From positions 67,134,501 to 67,198,500 of the forward strand of contig CM059585.1 in NCBI GenBank assembly GCA_030407085.1: a stretch of 64,000 bases of DNA, in the 5' to 3' direction. The notes beneath the pieces were generated by a model that saw only the letters and a list, made by a program, of their open reading frames with translations, was not told the DNA's origin and did not search any database. Positions 1 to 10,699 of this stretch are shown here, piece after piece. The position numbers and the translations under genes are program-made. Position 1 is the stretch's first letter, and each line of letters opens with the position of its first letter. This stretch comes from Trichopria drosophilae. Taxonomy: Eukaryota > Arthropoda > Insecta > Hymenoptera > Diapriidae.

Positions 1-119
1 TATTATTAAATCAATGTTCGATAAATGAAAGTATGCACAAGGAATTTAATTAATGAAAGTTACTTTTGAATTTCTCTAATTACTCAATCATTTGATAGCC
101 GGTTTGGTGTGACCCTTTT

Positions 120-214
120 CCCAAAAATGATGTTTACTTAATTTAACTTACTTTCACTTACTTTAACTTAATTTAACTTACTCTAATTTACTCTAACTTA
201 ATTTAACTTACTTT
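120..214. repeat. AT-rich short tandem repeat
   Basis: Irregular tandem copies of a roughly 10-bp unit alternating ACTTAATTTA and ACTTACTTTA forms. No coding signal. Confidence 0.7.
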
Positions 215-263
215 TTACGACCCCGGAATCGCAACACTCACAACGCAATGTGGGATATCTAAA

Positions 264-740
264 AAATTATCGCTTTCACAGCAGTTCCCCTTTATATCAA
301 AGAATATCCTTGTTCCCCGGAGAAAGCCTCCCGGCAGGACAAAGTCTATCATTTCTACGGCACTCCGGCCGCCATTGCTCAAAAACAAAAAACCATACGA
401 AACGTCACTGTAAAATTAGCGCTTCGAACAGCAGTCCCCCCTTATAGTGATCGTTATCGTTCCCCAGATAAAGCCTCCCGGCAAGACAAAGTCCGTATCG
501 GTACGGAGCGGTAATCCCTCGCCACGGGTCAGTACAGTCCCTTACAAAAATTAGCGCCACGAACGACAGTCCCCCCTATTATAGAACTATACCAACCCAT
601 GGTTTGGAGCCATATCTAAAAAAACCAGCGCCACTACAGCAGTCTCCCCATTTACCCCCTGATATGACCCCCGCGAGCAACAGTGCCAAGAAAAAATTAG
701 TGCCACGACTGACAGTCCCCCCTTTATAGGCTCTGCAGCA
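264..740. repeat. Degenerate tandem array with CAGTCCCCCC core
   Basis: Five diverged units, near 264, 411, 547, 618 and 693, share an AAAATTAGCGCCACGAA-like lead followed by CAGTCCCCCCTTTATAG. The first two units also share a CCCAGATAAAGCCTCCCGGC-like stretch. Spacing runs from about 70 to 145 bp. It is far more GC-rich than its flanks and has no credible reading frame. It could be a decayed satellite or the internally repeated UTR of a retroelement; I cannot choose. Confidence 0.6.
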
Positions 741-767
741 CCCCTTCGTGTTGCCACGTTACAACAT

Positions 768-806
768 GTGTAGGTATGCGTGCGTGCGTGCGTGCGCGCG
801 TGCGTG
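768..806. repeat. TGCG-type microsatellite at the 3' side of LINE copy 1
   Basis: Tandem TGCG/TGTG units run directly into the 3' end of the minus-strand LINE that starts at 807. The other end of the same LINE also meets a GT tract (3970-3988), so the element lies within microsatellite DNA. Confidence 0.85.
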
Positions 807-875
807 TAAGGCATTAATTCGAGGGGGGCAGTCTGTCTATGCCTCAGAAGGCCCTGCGCCGATATCTTGCTTCCT

Positions 876-2649
876 TAAGCACGGCCGATATCGTTGTCCC
901 TCCTGTGAGGCTCACAGACGTTACTCAATATCCTGAGGCGTGAGGGGTCCATCTCCCGACTGTTGGAACTGTTCCTGTTCTGCTGCGAATCTCGGGCAGT
1001 GGAACAGGACATGGCCCACGTCTTCGACGACTGCAGGGCAGGCCGGAAACGATATAAATAGCTGCGGAAACAGCCGTGCCCGGTTAGCATCTGGGTCAGA
1101 TGGAAGGTGACGTCTCCGTGTCGTGTTCCCGTCCACTTTGTTACATCTGGGATGGCGCAGTGGGTCCGTCGCCCCGAGTCTGCTGAATCCCATCTTTGTT
1201 GCCGATGTTCTGCCTGGTACCCCTGCCTTCACTATATACTGCAGCTGTCTCGGTTGCAAAGAGGTTTACAGGAGGAAGCCCTGCGACCACCGAGAGTGCG
1301 ATGTCTCATACAATACGGTAGGCACGGTCAACTCTTAGGGCGGTTGTTCTGTAGGCACGCGGCACCGTAGCTCTTATGGGTGTTCGTAGCATCAGCCCAG
1401 GTCGGTGCCCTGTACAGGATGACGGAGCTTACTACCGATGACAGGAGGGACCGTCGCGATTGCTTCGCCCCCCCCCCCCTATGTTGGGCATGATGCTGGA
1501 GAGCGTGCGGGCCACATTGGCTGCCTTTGCGCCTACGTTCATCAGGTGTTGTTTGAACGACAGCCGCACATCTAGAGTGTCCACAAGATAATAGAGAGCG
1601 TCCACCGTCCTGATCTGTGTATTTTCCACCGTGAATGTGGCGTACAACTTTTCTTTGCTCGAGAGATGAGCACCGCCTCTGTATTCTCTGCCGCCAGATC
1701 TAGCCCATGGTTTCTCAACCACGTAGCTACTACCTCGATAGCTTCATCTCCGCTAAATGGCACCTCATCGATGGTTTTCACGACCTGCACCTTACGGATG
1801 TCACTGATGGCATCCGTGGCTATTGCTTTCACTCAGCCGATTGCATCGATGGTTGAGCGCCCCTTCCGAAAACCGAACTGGTCGTCGGAAAAACCTCCAG
1901 CATTTTCGATGGCTGCTTCTAGTCTGGCTTATATAACCCTCTCATATAGCTTCCCGGGGATGTCAAGCATACAGAGAGGTAGGAACGAGGATGCGTTGTC
2001 CGGGGGTTTGTTTCCATTGAGTGCTGCGATCTTCACTACCATACCAGGTACCCTATCTATTCATGGGGCCTTACAGATGGAGATCTTCTCAGCAACCATC
2101 TTTAGTTCGGCTTCGGTAACATCCGGCGGCTCGGCTGCACCAGCAATTGCCATCAGTCCGGTGCCAATCGGCCGTTGCCGCTGATCTGGGAATAGGTGGC
2201 CGACAACTTTGTCAAGGAAGGATGGACAACATGGTGCGTTGGGTCCTCTGGGTTTGATCTTATTCATGACCGTTTTATACGGTCGCCCCTAGGTCACATC
2301 ACGGTTTACCTCCTCACATACCTCCTGCCAAACACTTTCTTTTTGCGGCCTTGATGGCAATCTTGAGTCTCTTTCTCTTAATTTCATAATCCGCGGCCTG
2401 TTGGCAATACCGGGGCTTATGAATTGCTTTCTGGTGCAGCCTTAGGGCCGGAAAGCACTCTCGGGAATAGCTGCCATGTCCTCGTTCCACCAGTAAACTA
2501 GCGGAATCCTTCACCCAGCACGGTTCACTAAGGTCCCGGTAAGCCTCGCTGATGACGGCGATATCGGACATCTCTTCTCGGATCAGCTGGAACAGGAGGT
2601 CTTGTGCCACCACACAATAGTTGAGGTTTATCTGGAGTAATTTAGCCAT
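876..2649 (-). pseudogene. Pol (endonuclease/RT) remnant of R1-clade LINE copy 1
   Basis: This was the second LINE frame, which should encode an apurinic-type endonuclease, a reverse transcriptase and a C-terminal zinc knuckle. The start region MAKLLQINLNYCVVAQ is visible, but the protein jumps from about residue 55 to residue 290 of copy 2, so the endonuclease core is gone. A second deletion joins residue 545 to about 655 and removes the FADD catalytic motif. Several stops and frameshifts follow. The C-terminal CPACPAVVEDVGHVLFHC zinc knuckle survives near 1040-1090. It cannot encode a working enzyme. Confidence 0.85.
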
Positions 2650-3382
2650 TGTTGGCCAGTGCTCTAGCCTCCTGCATTGCCTGATGTTTGGCCACGCAAT
2701 CCAGAATCTTACGGCCCTCTTTACCACACCGGAAGCATTGCGCCGAGCGATCGACCGCATTCTTACAATCCCTCGCCAGGTGCCCACTCTCGTGGCACCT
2801 GTAGCAGCTCGGGGATCCTTCACGCAGTCGGATCCGGCAATTAACCCAGCCAATTTTCAGCTTCCCCTTTTGCAGCAGCATGTTCGCCACTGCGATTGAT
2901 GGCCTGCGCTGCCTCGTCCCTAGTTGTGGCCTCGTCCATGTCTTTGATGGTGATGACGTTCTTCACAGCTGTCCTTGGGAGGATGGACGTGACCGCTGTT
3001 TGGAGGTCTTTGGTGCACACACCAGGCTTCGCAAGCTCTAAGAGCAATGCGCCTGCTTTTGTGTGCCTGATGGCGGTCACCCTTTCTCCTAGGGTTCGCA
3101 GTTCTGATGCTCCTCTAATTTTTTTGAGACATCTCTTCTGATGTCTTGATTTTAATGGTATCAGGGCGAGGGGGTCGAATGCCGGCTTTAGGTACCGGCT
3201 TCTCTGTGTGTTGCATACCGACGTTGCTGCTGCTGTTGCTGCTGCTGCTGCCACAGCTTTTTTCTTGCGCCCTTCCCCACTTCTGTACCCCAATCCAGGT
3301 GTTCTGACTGGGCTTGGCACTGTCCTGGGAGGATCTGGCGCTACTCTTTTATTCCCCTCTTCGCCTTCTTAGTCGCCGGCAT
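2642..3382 (-). pseudogene. Gag-like ORF1 remnant of R1-clade LINE copy 1
   Basis: Nucleic-acid-binding first frame of the LINE. The likely start ATG at 3380-3382 opens with MPATKKAKRG, and an early in-frame stop follows. A polyglutamine-coding CAG/CAA tract lies at about 3220-3255. The C-terminal part keeps two CCHC knuckles, CYRCHESGHLARDC and CFRCGKEGRKILDC; the second has lost its histidine (H to R). The stop at 2642-2644 overlaps the pol start at 2647-2649, the same arrangement as in copy 2. Frameshifts break the middle. Confidence 0.8.
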
Positions 3383-3969
3383 CTTCTGCGGCGACGGCTC
3401 GTGGCGCTGGAGGAACTTTGTGGCATTACGGAACAGGGTCGAGGTTTGACTCGTCCAGTCCTTACAGGTGGTTAACGTCTACAAGACGCCAGAGCTTTGC
3501 CGAGCCTTGGCATACTGGCTAAAGGCCCGAAGAGTGCCTTTAGCCACACCTTTGGTCTCCTTGTAGAGGTTCTTCTTCTGCATGATGAAGTCCACAAGTG
3601 GCTACAACTTTGCCTGGAGGGGCTGGAAGCATGCCGCTTCGACTACGTCTGCAGATAAGATGTCACTCGTAGCCTTTAAGGCTGTAAAGTCTGAGTGACC
3701 ATCCTCTACAACACTGCGGTTGCCTGATAACGACGCCGGAGAGCGCGCTTGCGCGGTCGTACCCGACCTGGTACTGGGGATCCGATCCCTGCACCGTAAT
3801 CTTCATTATGATGATGTTCTGCCATTTTTGGTTTCTTATTCGGGTTCCTTCCCGAGCTAGTTCTTTGGTCCACGGCAGATATTTTATTTCTCCGGTACCT
3901 ATTACCACCATTCCCCGATACGCTACCTGAGGACGCGCCCGTTAGAAGGAACCAGTAACACTCCGGCGA

Positions 3970-3988
3970 GTGTGTGTGTGCACGCGCA
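3970..3988. repeat. GT microsatellite at the 5' side of LINE copy 1
   Basis: (GT)5 followed by CACGCGC directly abuts the 5' end of the minus-strand LINE. With 768-806 it brackets the insertion. Confidence 0.75.
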
Positions 3989-4029
3989 AGCATGTAGTTG
4001 CATTTTAAGCATCTAAACAGGGATATTAT

Positions 4030-4953
4030 ACGTTTTCGAATTCATTATTAATGCGTAGTGTTTTTGAAATTGGCCAATTAACTTGAAAAAAGCATCAATT
4101 CGTTCCAATCCTGGGTACGCACGTTTAAACAAATACTGGGATAAATATGTGTGTATCGTGTCCTCTTTGGGTCCATACTTTAACATGTTTGCACGTACTT
4201 CCCGTCAGGTCCGTTCAATTCTCTGAGTGTGAGCACCATTGTCCGGATATATGAAATTGACACGGAAAGGTGAACGAAACCTTCATCGGAATCGTAAGCC
4301 TTCCATTTGTCGGACATGATACTGGTTCCGGGAAGAATCCAATCTTTAATGCACTTTAATAGTGTTTCTTTTGAACGGTCCGGAACAGGAACAAGGAAAA
4401 TTTTTTAAAATTTCTTTCATATCCACCAAACACTCATTTGCCCGTGATTGACCGACCACGATTATATATACGGTTCCCAAATTTAGCTTCGTCGATTTCA
4501 ACTATAATATCGGGGCCGCCTAACTTTTTAAAATTTTTCTCAGCGCAATAAATACAAACTTCCCTGCAAAAAGAACTGCAATTTACGATCGTAGCTGATC
4601 TCATATTTAAATCATTTTTTATACAATCCCTTCTTGGAATTGGCAGCTAAAGAAAATGTGCAACGAAAATGCATACAGATGAAATCGGTAAACGAACATT
4701 CTGCAACCACGTATTTACCGACTGAAAATAATTACATTGAATTTTCCCTTCTTCTCTTCTTGTTGACGACCATGGTGGTAATTTTTGAACACCGAAATGT
4801 TAGCGAATCGCGATTCAGAACAAATTCTGATAAACATTTCGGACATTCAATTTTTTCATTAAAAACGTTAAAGGTTATTAAGAAATTTACACACCATTCC
4901 TCCTCATATGCCAAATGAATGAATCGACTATAATTTATAGACGTACTGCTCAT
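4030..4953 (-). pseudogene. Merlin-type (IS1595/ISXO2-like) transposase, decayed
   Basis: The reverse strand encodes a recognisable but broken transposase. The N-terminus (4953 downward) has a zinc-ribbon-like ECPKC and FRCSK pair. After a frameshift comes the DDE domain: VEIDEAKFGNR with the first acidic residue, YNRGRSITG, a PDRSKETLLKCIKDWILPG stretch, SIMSDKWKAYDS with the second aspartate, and FIYPDNGAHTQRIERT followed by a C-terminal helix region. Two TGG tryptophan codons have become TGA and there are several frameshifts. Merlin is the eukaryotic branch of the IS1016/IS1595 group. I did not find its terminal inverted repeats. There is no similarity to the neighbouring LINE, so this is a separate old insertion. 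Confidence 0.8.
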
Positions 4954-5405
4954 TTCAACAATCGTTATATTAGTAACATGTATTACTTAGAAATCCATTG
5001 TAGTATCGAGAGAGAAAATAGCCTTGTGGCAGAACAGGTAACTACATAGAATTCGAATATAATAAACGCACATACTTCAGAATAATACTTCATGGCCACG
5101 TTCGTTGCTCATTTATGAGCTTACCGTACACATAAGGAAGAAAGTGTATGCAACCTTATTTGCCGAGAATTTTTCGCTCTACATTTCTTGTTTATAATAT
5201 TTTTTTGTATAGCTTTTACTTTTGAAAATAAATTCAAAAACTAAAAAAATACACGATTTTTTGTGATTTTTTTTAAGATGGCGACTTCAGTTTATATGGC
5301 CACCAATTTTTATTGTCATATTCGTAATCAGGGGCCAAAAATACGTCGAAAAAGTGTGAATTGAATTTTTTTTTTGAGAGGATGTAGTTCATCGAAAGAT
5401 TTACC

Positions 5406-5450
5406 TTAACCCTTTAAGGCCCAGCGGTTTCGATTGAAACCACTTTTGTA
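5406..5450. other. Possible piggyBac-like element terminus
   Basis: TTAA is followed directly by CCCTTTAAGGCCCAGCGG and a GGTTTCGATTGAAACC dyad. piggyBac elements insert at TTAA and commonly begin CCC. No matching inverted end ending GGGTTAA was found nearby, so this is at best a solo or broken terminus. Confidence 0.35.
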
Positions 5451-6540
5451 TTCGAACATTCATAACTTTGTCAAAAATTAATCAATTTTTCAGTTCTAAA
5501 CGCTAAAGATCCACAAATTGATATTACTTTTAAAAAAAAATTATAATGCAATAAATTTACAACAATCTTATAATTATAACTATATTAAAAAAAATGTTTT
5601 TGCTAAGGGTTATAAACAAAAATAAAAATTGTTAAATTACTTCAAGTAAGGCTCATAAAAATTACTACTCGGGGGTTTGCGGGGTCGAACTACATCCGTG
5701 GATAATATTAACTACTTAAGAGTCGGATAAATCAATAGCTGACATTACGTAACTAGTTTGAAAATTAAAAACTCTTTTAAATTTCAAATAAATTATATAT
5801 AATTACCCTAATCATATTAGTTAATCACATTCTTGTAAGTAAGTTGTGACGGCAAAGTCATTCTCATATTTATTCAATGTTTCTAAAATTGTTTTCCCAC
5901 AATGAGTTGTTGCTGCTTATCTAGTGGAAGGGTTTTTATAATGTTATTGGAAAATTAAATTTGTTAAGGATGATAAATATTTCTGTTTTATGATTTTTTT
6001 GATATTAATATTTCTTAATGATTTATATTTTAATATATTTATTCTATTTTTCACAGGTTTATTGCATAGAACATGTTAGTATTAATATCTTATGCAATCC
6101 CGGTCAGTCTATAAAACAGCTATTGCTGTGACTCGCCCTTTGGCATTTTTGTATTATTTTTATGTTGTAGCCTTATTTGTAATTGCCAATAAAGACGTTA
6201 TTATTATTATTATTAATTGTGAACTGTGTTTATAATAAAGCTTCATTAGAGAGCAAACTAGGTGATTGCCAACAAGTGTGAGTTTTGTACTATTTTCCCA
6301 TATGAGAGCGTGGTATTTTGTTCCCGTAATATAGGCAGCAAATAATACATTACTCAACGAGGGAGGTAAAATAAAGAATGTCTCAGACTCTGTGTAATTT
6401 TTACCCGAGGCGACCGAGGATGAGAAACATGCAGTCTGAAACATTCTTTTTTACTTCCCGATGGAAATATACGATTTTCCTCTCGATGTGAAGAAACTAT
6501 CATTTTGCGCCCATAATGTGAGAAAATACATTTAGTAATC
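5451..6540. other. AT-rich DNA with a probable LINE 3' tail at 6050-6217
   Basis: Mostly featureless AT-rich sequence. At 6110-6217 a more complex stretch ends in CCAATAAAGACG followed by (TTA)n, the usual look of a LINE 3' end with polyadenylation signal and simple-repeat tail on the plus strand. No reading frame belongs to it. The family is not identifiable here. Confidence 0.4.
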
Positions 6541-6544
6541 ATTT

Positions 6545-7170
6545 ACACAGGGTGTATGCGAAAGACCGCAATTGAGATACGTCACGAGGTAGAGTATTAT
6601 TTTCGAATGTAAAAAATATATTTGTTTTGAAGGTAACATCTTTCTGTAATTGCGTTACATCTGTCAAGTATTCGAATTTCTTCATTTCTGCATGAATGTA
6701 GCCATACTTTACGAACATTTCGAAAAAATGACTACATTTAATCGTTTTTTTCATTTAATATGAAATAATAAATTTTCGTTCAGGCGTAAAATCAGTGTGA
6801 TTTTACTTTGCCTGAACCTACATGGGGATTCGATTAAGGTTTTAAATTTACTCCAAGAAAATGCTTTTTTTTTTTTAACGAATATCTACGAATATAGCAG
6901 AAAGATACCTTACAAAAAAGCTGTGATGTTACATTCGTTTTCGTAGGAGCCGATTTAGTTCATTCTCTGAATAAAAACTGTACAAGTATTATGACAACAT
7001 TATTGACAAAAATAGTTTTTAAGTCATTATAACCGACTGCAAGTTGAAATGCTAAAAAAATACTTTCAGTAACATATTTTTTTTAAAATCTATTGTAATT
7101 TTTCTGTGTTTCTCGCTTAACTCTTGATCATTAACATTGTATCAATATTCAAAGACTTTTTATATTTGAT
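6545..7170 (+). repeat. Dispersed repeat, copy A (inverted partner at 10210-10690)
   Basis: The sequence from GGTGTATGCGAAAGACCGCA onward matches the reverse complement of 10690-10210 through several blocks: a GAGATACGTCACG-like block, a TTGTTTTGAA block, an AAGTTGAAATGCTA block and a TTGCTTAACTCTTGATC-like block. Copy A has extra sequence in the middle, including a CAGGC/GCCTG hairpin at 6781-6815. The outer end (ACAGGGTGTATGCGAAAG) resembles a DNA-transposon terminus. No protein is recognisable. Confidence 0.65.
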
Positions 7171-7610
7171 CTGTCTGAAAATGTATATCCTCGTTTTCTA
7201 CTGAGCAGATTAGTTGGGTTATTTTACCAGGTTTGTCATACATTGCGATTACGGATGAAGATTACTTAAGGAGTGTAAATGCGAAGCACTTGGATTTTTT
7301 ACATTTCGTGTTGATAAATGCACAGTTTATATACTCTTTTAAAAATACATGATATTGACGATACTTTTCAACGAATTTTTAATTGCATTCTTTTCTGGTT
7401 ACTAAATATTGTGGTTGAAAGCTTTAAACTGAATTGTGGTTTGAAAATGTTTTGCACGCACCGTTATTGTAGTTTGAACTATATGCAGGTGTAATGAATT
7501 TGTAATAGTCGTGAAGCTCAACTTCACGGCTGCAAAATGGATCGTAAAAGCGATCGCTACCGGGCGTAAAATCGTACTTTACTCTAACCGTACGAAAACA
7601 ACGGGTCCAT

Positions 7611-8726
7611 GACTCGAAAACTTTGGTCAAAATAACTCCGACAAAATAACTTTTCAAATAAAAACTTCCCACAAAAAAACTTTTGCAAAAAAAACTTCAA
7701 ACAAAATATACTTTGCCAAAAAACGTCAAGAAATTTACATGGACTGAGTAATATATAATAGAATTTTATAACGTAATAAAAAACAAAGAAAAAAGCATAA
7801 TTACTGAACTACCCAGCAAACGTATTATATTTCCGAATTCTAATACAAATCAACATGCTCAGGTAAATCATCTTAACACGTACATCATAAATAAACATTA
7901 CAACAAAAATACATTATTCCAGACATCCAATCATGCATTCATCATTACAATTATTTTTTTTTAATTTCACTAAATAGGCAATACTTTTCAAAAATTCGAC
8001 ATGACTTTCATATGTATGATACTCAAGAACAACATTTTTCAACCGCAAATAGTAATTCTCATATTCCTTACGTTTCTTTGGCGTAACATCATCGCGTCCA
8101 CTTTTAAGTTGAGCAATGTGAACTTCAGTTAAAGCTTGCTCTTGTTTTAACGCATCAATAAACATACCACTCTTACTAGCTGACGTTGTGTGGACACGAC
8201 CATGGCATCTTTGCTTAACATAATCAACACATCGCCAAAAAAATGTTGTTCCATCCTTAGATTCACCGCATTATGTGTGCAAATGTCCATTTACAATTAA
8301 CAATTTTTTTCTTTTCGCACTGAGCACGAAATCGAGAGACATTGTTACATAATAATTATAAATACTGGAATTATCGTTAAAAAATGTAACAGAAGACTGA
8401 TCGAAACTCAATAATACAGAATATAATACTAATAGTTCAGTACAAAATAATAGGAAAGTGAGATATACACACATCTGTAAATGTAAACAATCCATACACA
8501 TGACAAATCACAACAAACAGATGGATAAATTCTTATTCTAATATGTACAATTGAATACGAATTTTAATTTCAATAAATTCTAACTTTTGCACCGAGCTTT
8601 TTGCAAAAAGTTATTTTACAACAAAAGATTTTTTTCGGAAAGTTTTTTTTTACGAAGTTATTATTTTGGAAGTTTTTATTGTAAAAGTTATTTTGTCGGA
8701 GTTATTTTGACCGAAATTATCGAGTC
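7611..8726. mobile_element. Long-TIR DNA element with FLYWCH frame (MULE-like)
   Basis: Inverted arms of about 130 bp: 7611-7740 begins GACTCGAAAACTTTGGTCA and 8726-8590 read in reverse begins GACTCGATAATTTCGGTCA; both continue TCAAAATAACTCCGACAAAA. The arms contain irregular repeats of an AAAAACTTTT-like motif. The interior carries one minus-strand frame with a FLYWCH zinc finger. Long TIRs plus a FLYWCH domain are typical of Mutator-like elements and relatives, but no MULE catalytic domain is present, so the copy is non-autonomous. Confidence 0.7.
7914..8342 (-). pseudogene. FLYWCH zinc-finger protein with one in-frame stop
   Basis: A 143-codon frame starting MSLDFVLSAKRKKLLIVNGH is open except for one stop at 8271-8273. 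The stop falls where FLYWCH domains normally have a tyrosine-rich step. Downstream the frame gives DGTTFFWRCVDYVKQRCHGR and VHTTS, the W-R-C and C-H-G-R signature of a FLYWCH finger, then a charged helical C-terminus. FLYWCH domains bind DNA and are frequent in MULE-type transposases. The final histidine pair of a canonical domain is not clear. It lies centrally between the inverted arms, so it belongs to that element. The reading frame on both sides of the stop is the same, which suggests a single nonsense mutation. Confidence 0.7.
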
Positions 8727-8829
8727 GTGTGTGTATATGTATGGTGTGAGCATATGTATGACTCATTTATACTTGCATTCCAAAAAATATCGTGATCCTA
8801 TCTAAACACGCACTGTTTTCAGTGTGCAA

Positions 8830-10200
8830 ATATCCGTGCTCAAATAGAGCATTTCGCACAAATAAAAATAGATAAAAACAGACCAAAAATAGAAAAACAT
8901 TCTTTATCCTTTTTTTAACTCGCACTAAACTAAAGTATATTTCACCATAAATTTGTTTTTAAACAAAATCAGTAAACACACATATCGAATGAAAAGAAAT
9001 TTATAAGCCATTATTTTTTATGAGATCAGCATTTTAAAGATGCCAAATGAGCTGTTTTACTAAACACACTTTGTACACATTTTGACTCGAATCTGTCACA
9101 TATTTAAATATGTTCCACTAATTTATGTGTAACATAATAGCAAATGACAAGCTGTTTCGAGCGTGCGAGTCCTTACTACGATTCATGGAAAGGAACATTT
9201 TTCAATTGACTAATGTTCTAAGAGAGTATTTTCGATAGAATAGCAAACTTTATTCAATTTTAAACCTGCAATTTGTAATTTTTCGTCAACGCTGACCCCG
9301 CTAACAACGTTAACTAAAGTATTATTTAGTTAACCACTTTACTAAGGCAATTATTTTTATTTCATTTTATTTTTGACAAATTAGAAACCAATGTTAAACG
9401 TTCGTTTCTGTAGTCAATAAAAATCGAAAATGTTATACTTCCTTAATATTTAATATAATTTTTCTCTTTTTAGCACTGTAAAAATTACATTCTAAGACGA
9501 CGATTTTAATGAATTAATTAGATTGTTAATTAGTTTATTTCGACATAATGTAAATAATTAATATACCAACTGTAGTTACATTTACCTGAATAAAAGTTAC
9601 GCCAGGCATAAGTAATGTTATAGTTCACCCCAGGAAATAAAATTGTATTCTAATCTCCAAATACTAATCTGGAGTAGTACGGTGGAGTGGTGGAGATTAG
9701 AAACGTGTAGTCTACTTTTTCAAGTTTTTACTCAATTAAAATTTGCTAGTCAGTAACTTACTTAATTTCTGTCATTGACTGTTGTTTATTATTATTGTTT
9801 AATATTGAAAATATGAATATTAAGTTTTTAAAGTAGTTTTAAAAGTCAAAAATCCGCACCCCAATAAATTATTTTTAGCTAATGTTTTATGATATTGTTT
9901 ATAATATTGTTTTTAATTCGGAATTCTTCAAATGCACTTAAATTAAGTCAAGTTAAAATCGAAGTACTGAGATCCGAAATTAACCAAAATTTACGTTGAT
10001 TTAGGGTCGCTAATTACGAATTTGCAGTTGATTTCTGAAAATTCAAAATGTCGGATCCAATATTTGTAAGTACGCCTTTTTTGCCATTTCTGTCACCAAG
10101 TCTATGTTTATCGACATACATTTATTAAAAACGATATACTCCTCTCTTTCGACTTTCATAAATGTAGAATAACCAACGAGCTAATTTAATTAGGTTTAAA
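8830..10200. other. AT-rich stretch without genes
   Basis: No supported coding frame or RNA gene. A 10-bp inverted repeat (CTAATCTCCA at about 9652 and TGGAGATTAG at about 9689) is the only notable structure. Confidence 0.6.
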
Positions 10201-10209
10201 TAATGACAT

Positions 10210-10690
10210 GAATTTTAAAAGTTAATGTTAAAAATCTTTGAATATTACAATGTCAAGGATTAACAGTTAAGCAAGATATCCAGAGAAAATGGAATTATTT
10301 TTTGAAAATATGTTTTTGAAAGTATTTTTATAGCATTTGAACTTGGAGACGGTCACATTGAGTGTAAAAAAATGAGTTTTGCGAAAAACAGCTTTGTTAT
10401 ACTACTTTAAACTTTTTAGTCAAAGAAGACACAAAATCGAGTCACACGGAAACGAACGTAAAATCAAGGTTTTCTATTGTTGGGTACCTTCCGGATATGG
10501 ATATTTGATCAAAAATAGATATTTTCGCATCGAAGATGGTATCGGTGATCACTTTCGCAAAAGTAGTTCTAACAGCTATTTTTATGGAATACATATTTTC
10601 AAAACAATAAGTTTTTTAAAATTCGAAAAAATACTCGACCGCGTGATGTATCTCGATTGCGGTCTTTCGGATACCCCCGACATAAAGTGA
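10210..10690 (-). repeat. Dispersed repeat, copy B (inverted relative to 6545-7170)
   Basis: The reverse complement starting GGGGGTATCCGAAAGACCGC aligns with copy A. An open frame of 103 codons on the plus strand here (10379-10690) lies entirely inside the repeat and shows no family motif, so I do not call it a gene. Confidence 0.65.
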
Positions 10691-10699
10691 AATTCCTAA

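Larger units (their letters stand above)
807..3969 (-). mobile_element. R1-clade non-LTR retrotransposon, decayed copy 1
   Basis: A minus-strand LINE recognised by long similarity, in the same order, to the better preserved copy at 14926-18971: 3' UTR (807-900), pol C-terminus, RT fragments, N-terminus of the endonuclease, and gag with zinc knuckles. It keeps the gag start and about 580 bp of 5' leader that copy 2 lacks, but has large internal deletions removing most of the endonuclease and the RT catalytic core. It is flanked on both sides by GT/GC microsatellite. R1-clade families such as Mino and Waldo are known to target AC-type simple repeats; assigning this element to such a family is inference. 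Confidence 0.85.

Noticed and set aside
5380..5697. 11-bp inverted repeat GGATGTAGTTC/GAACTACATCC as a MITE
   Set aside because: Arms are too short and do not extend; no target duplication; other copies not visible.
10379..10690. 103-codon plus-strand frame
   Set aside because: Lies wholly within a dispersed repeat whose other copy does not keep the frame; no domain.
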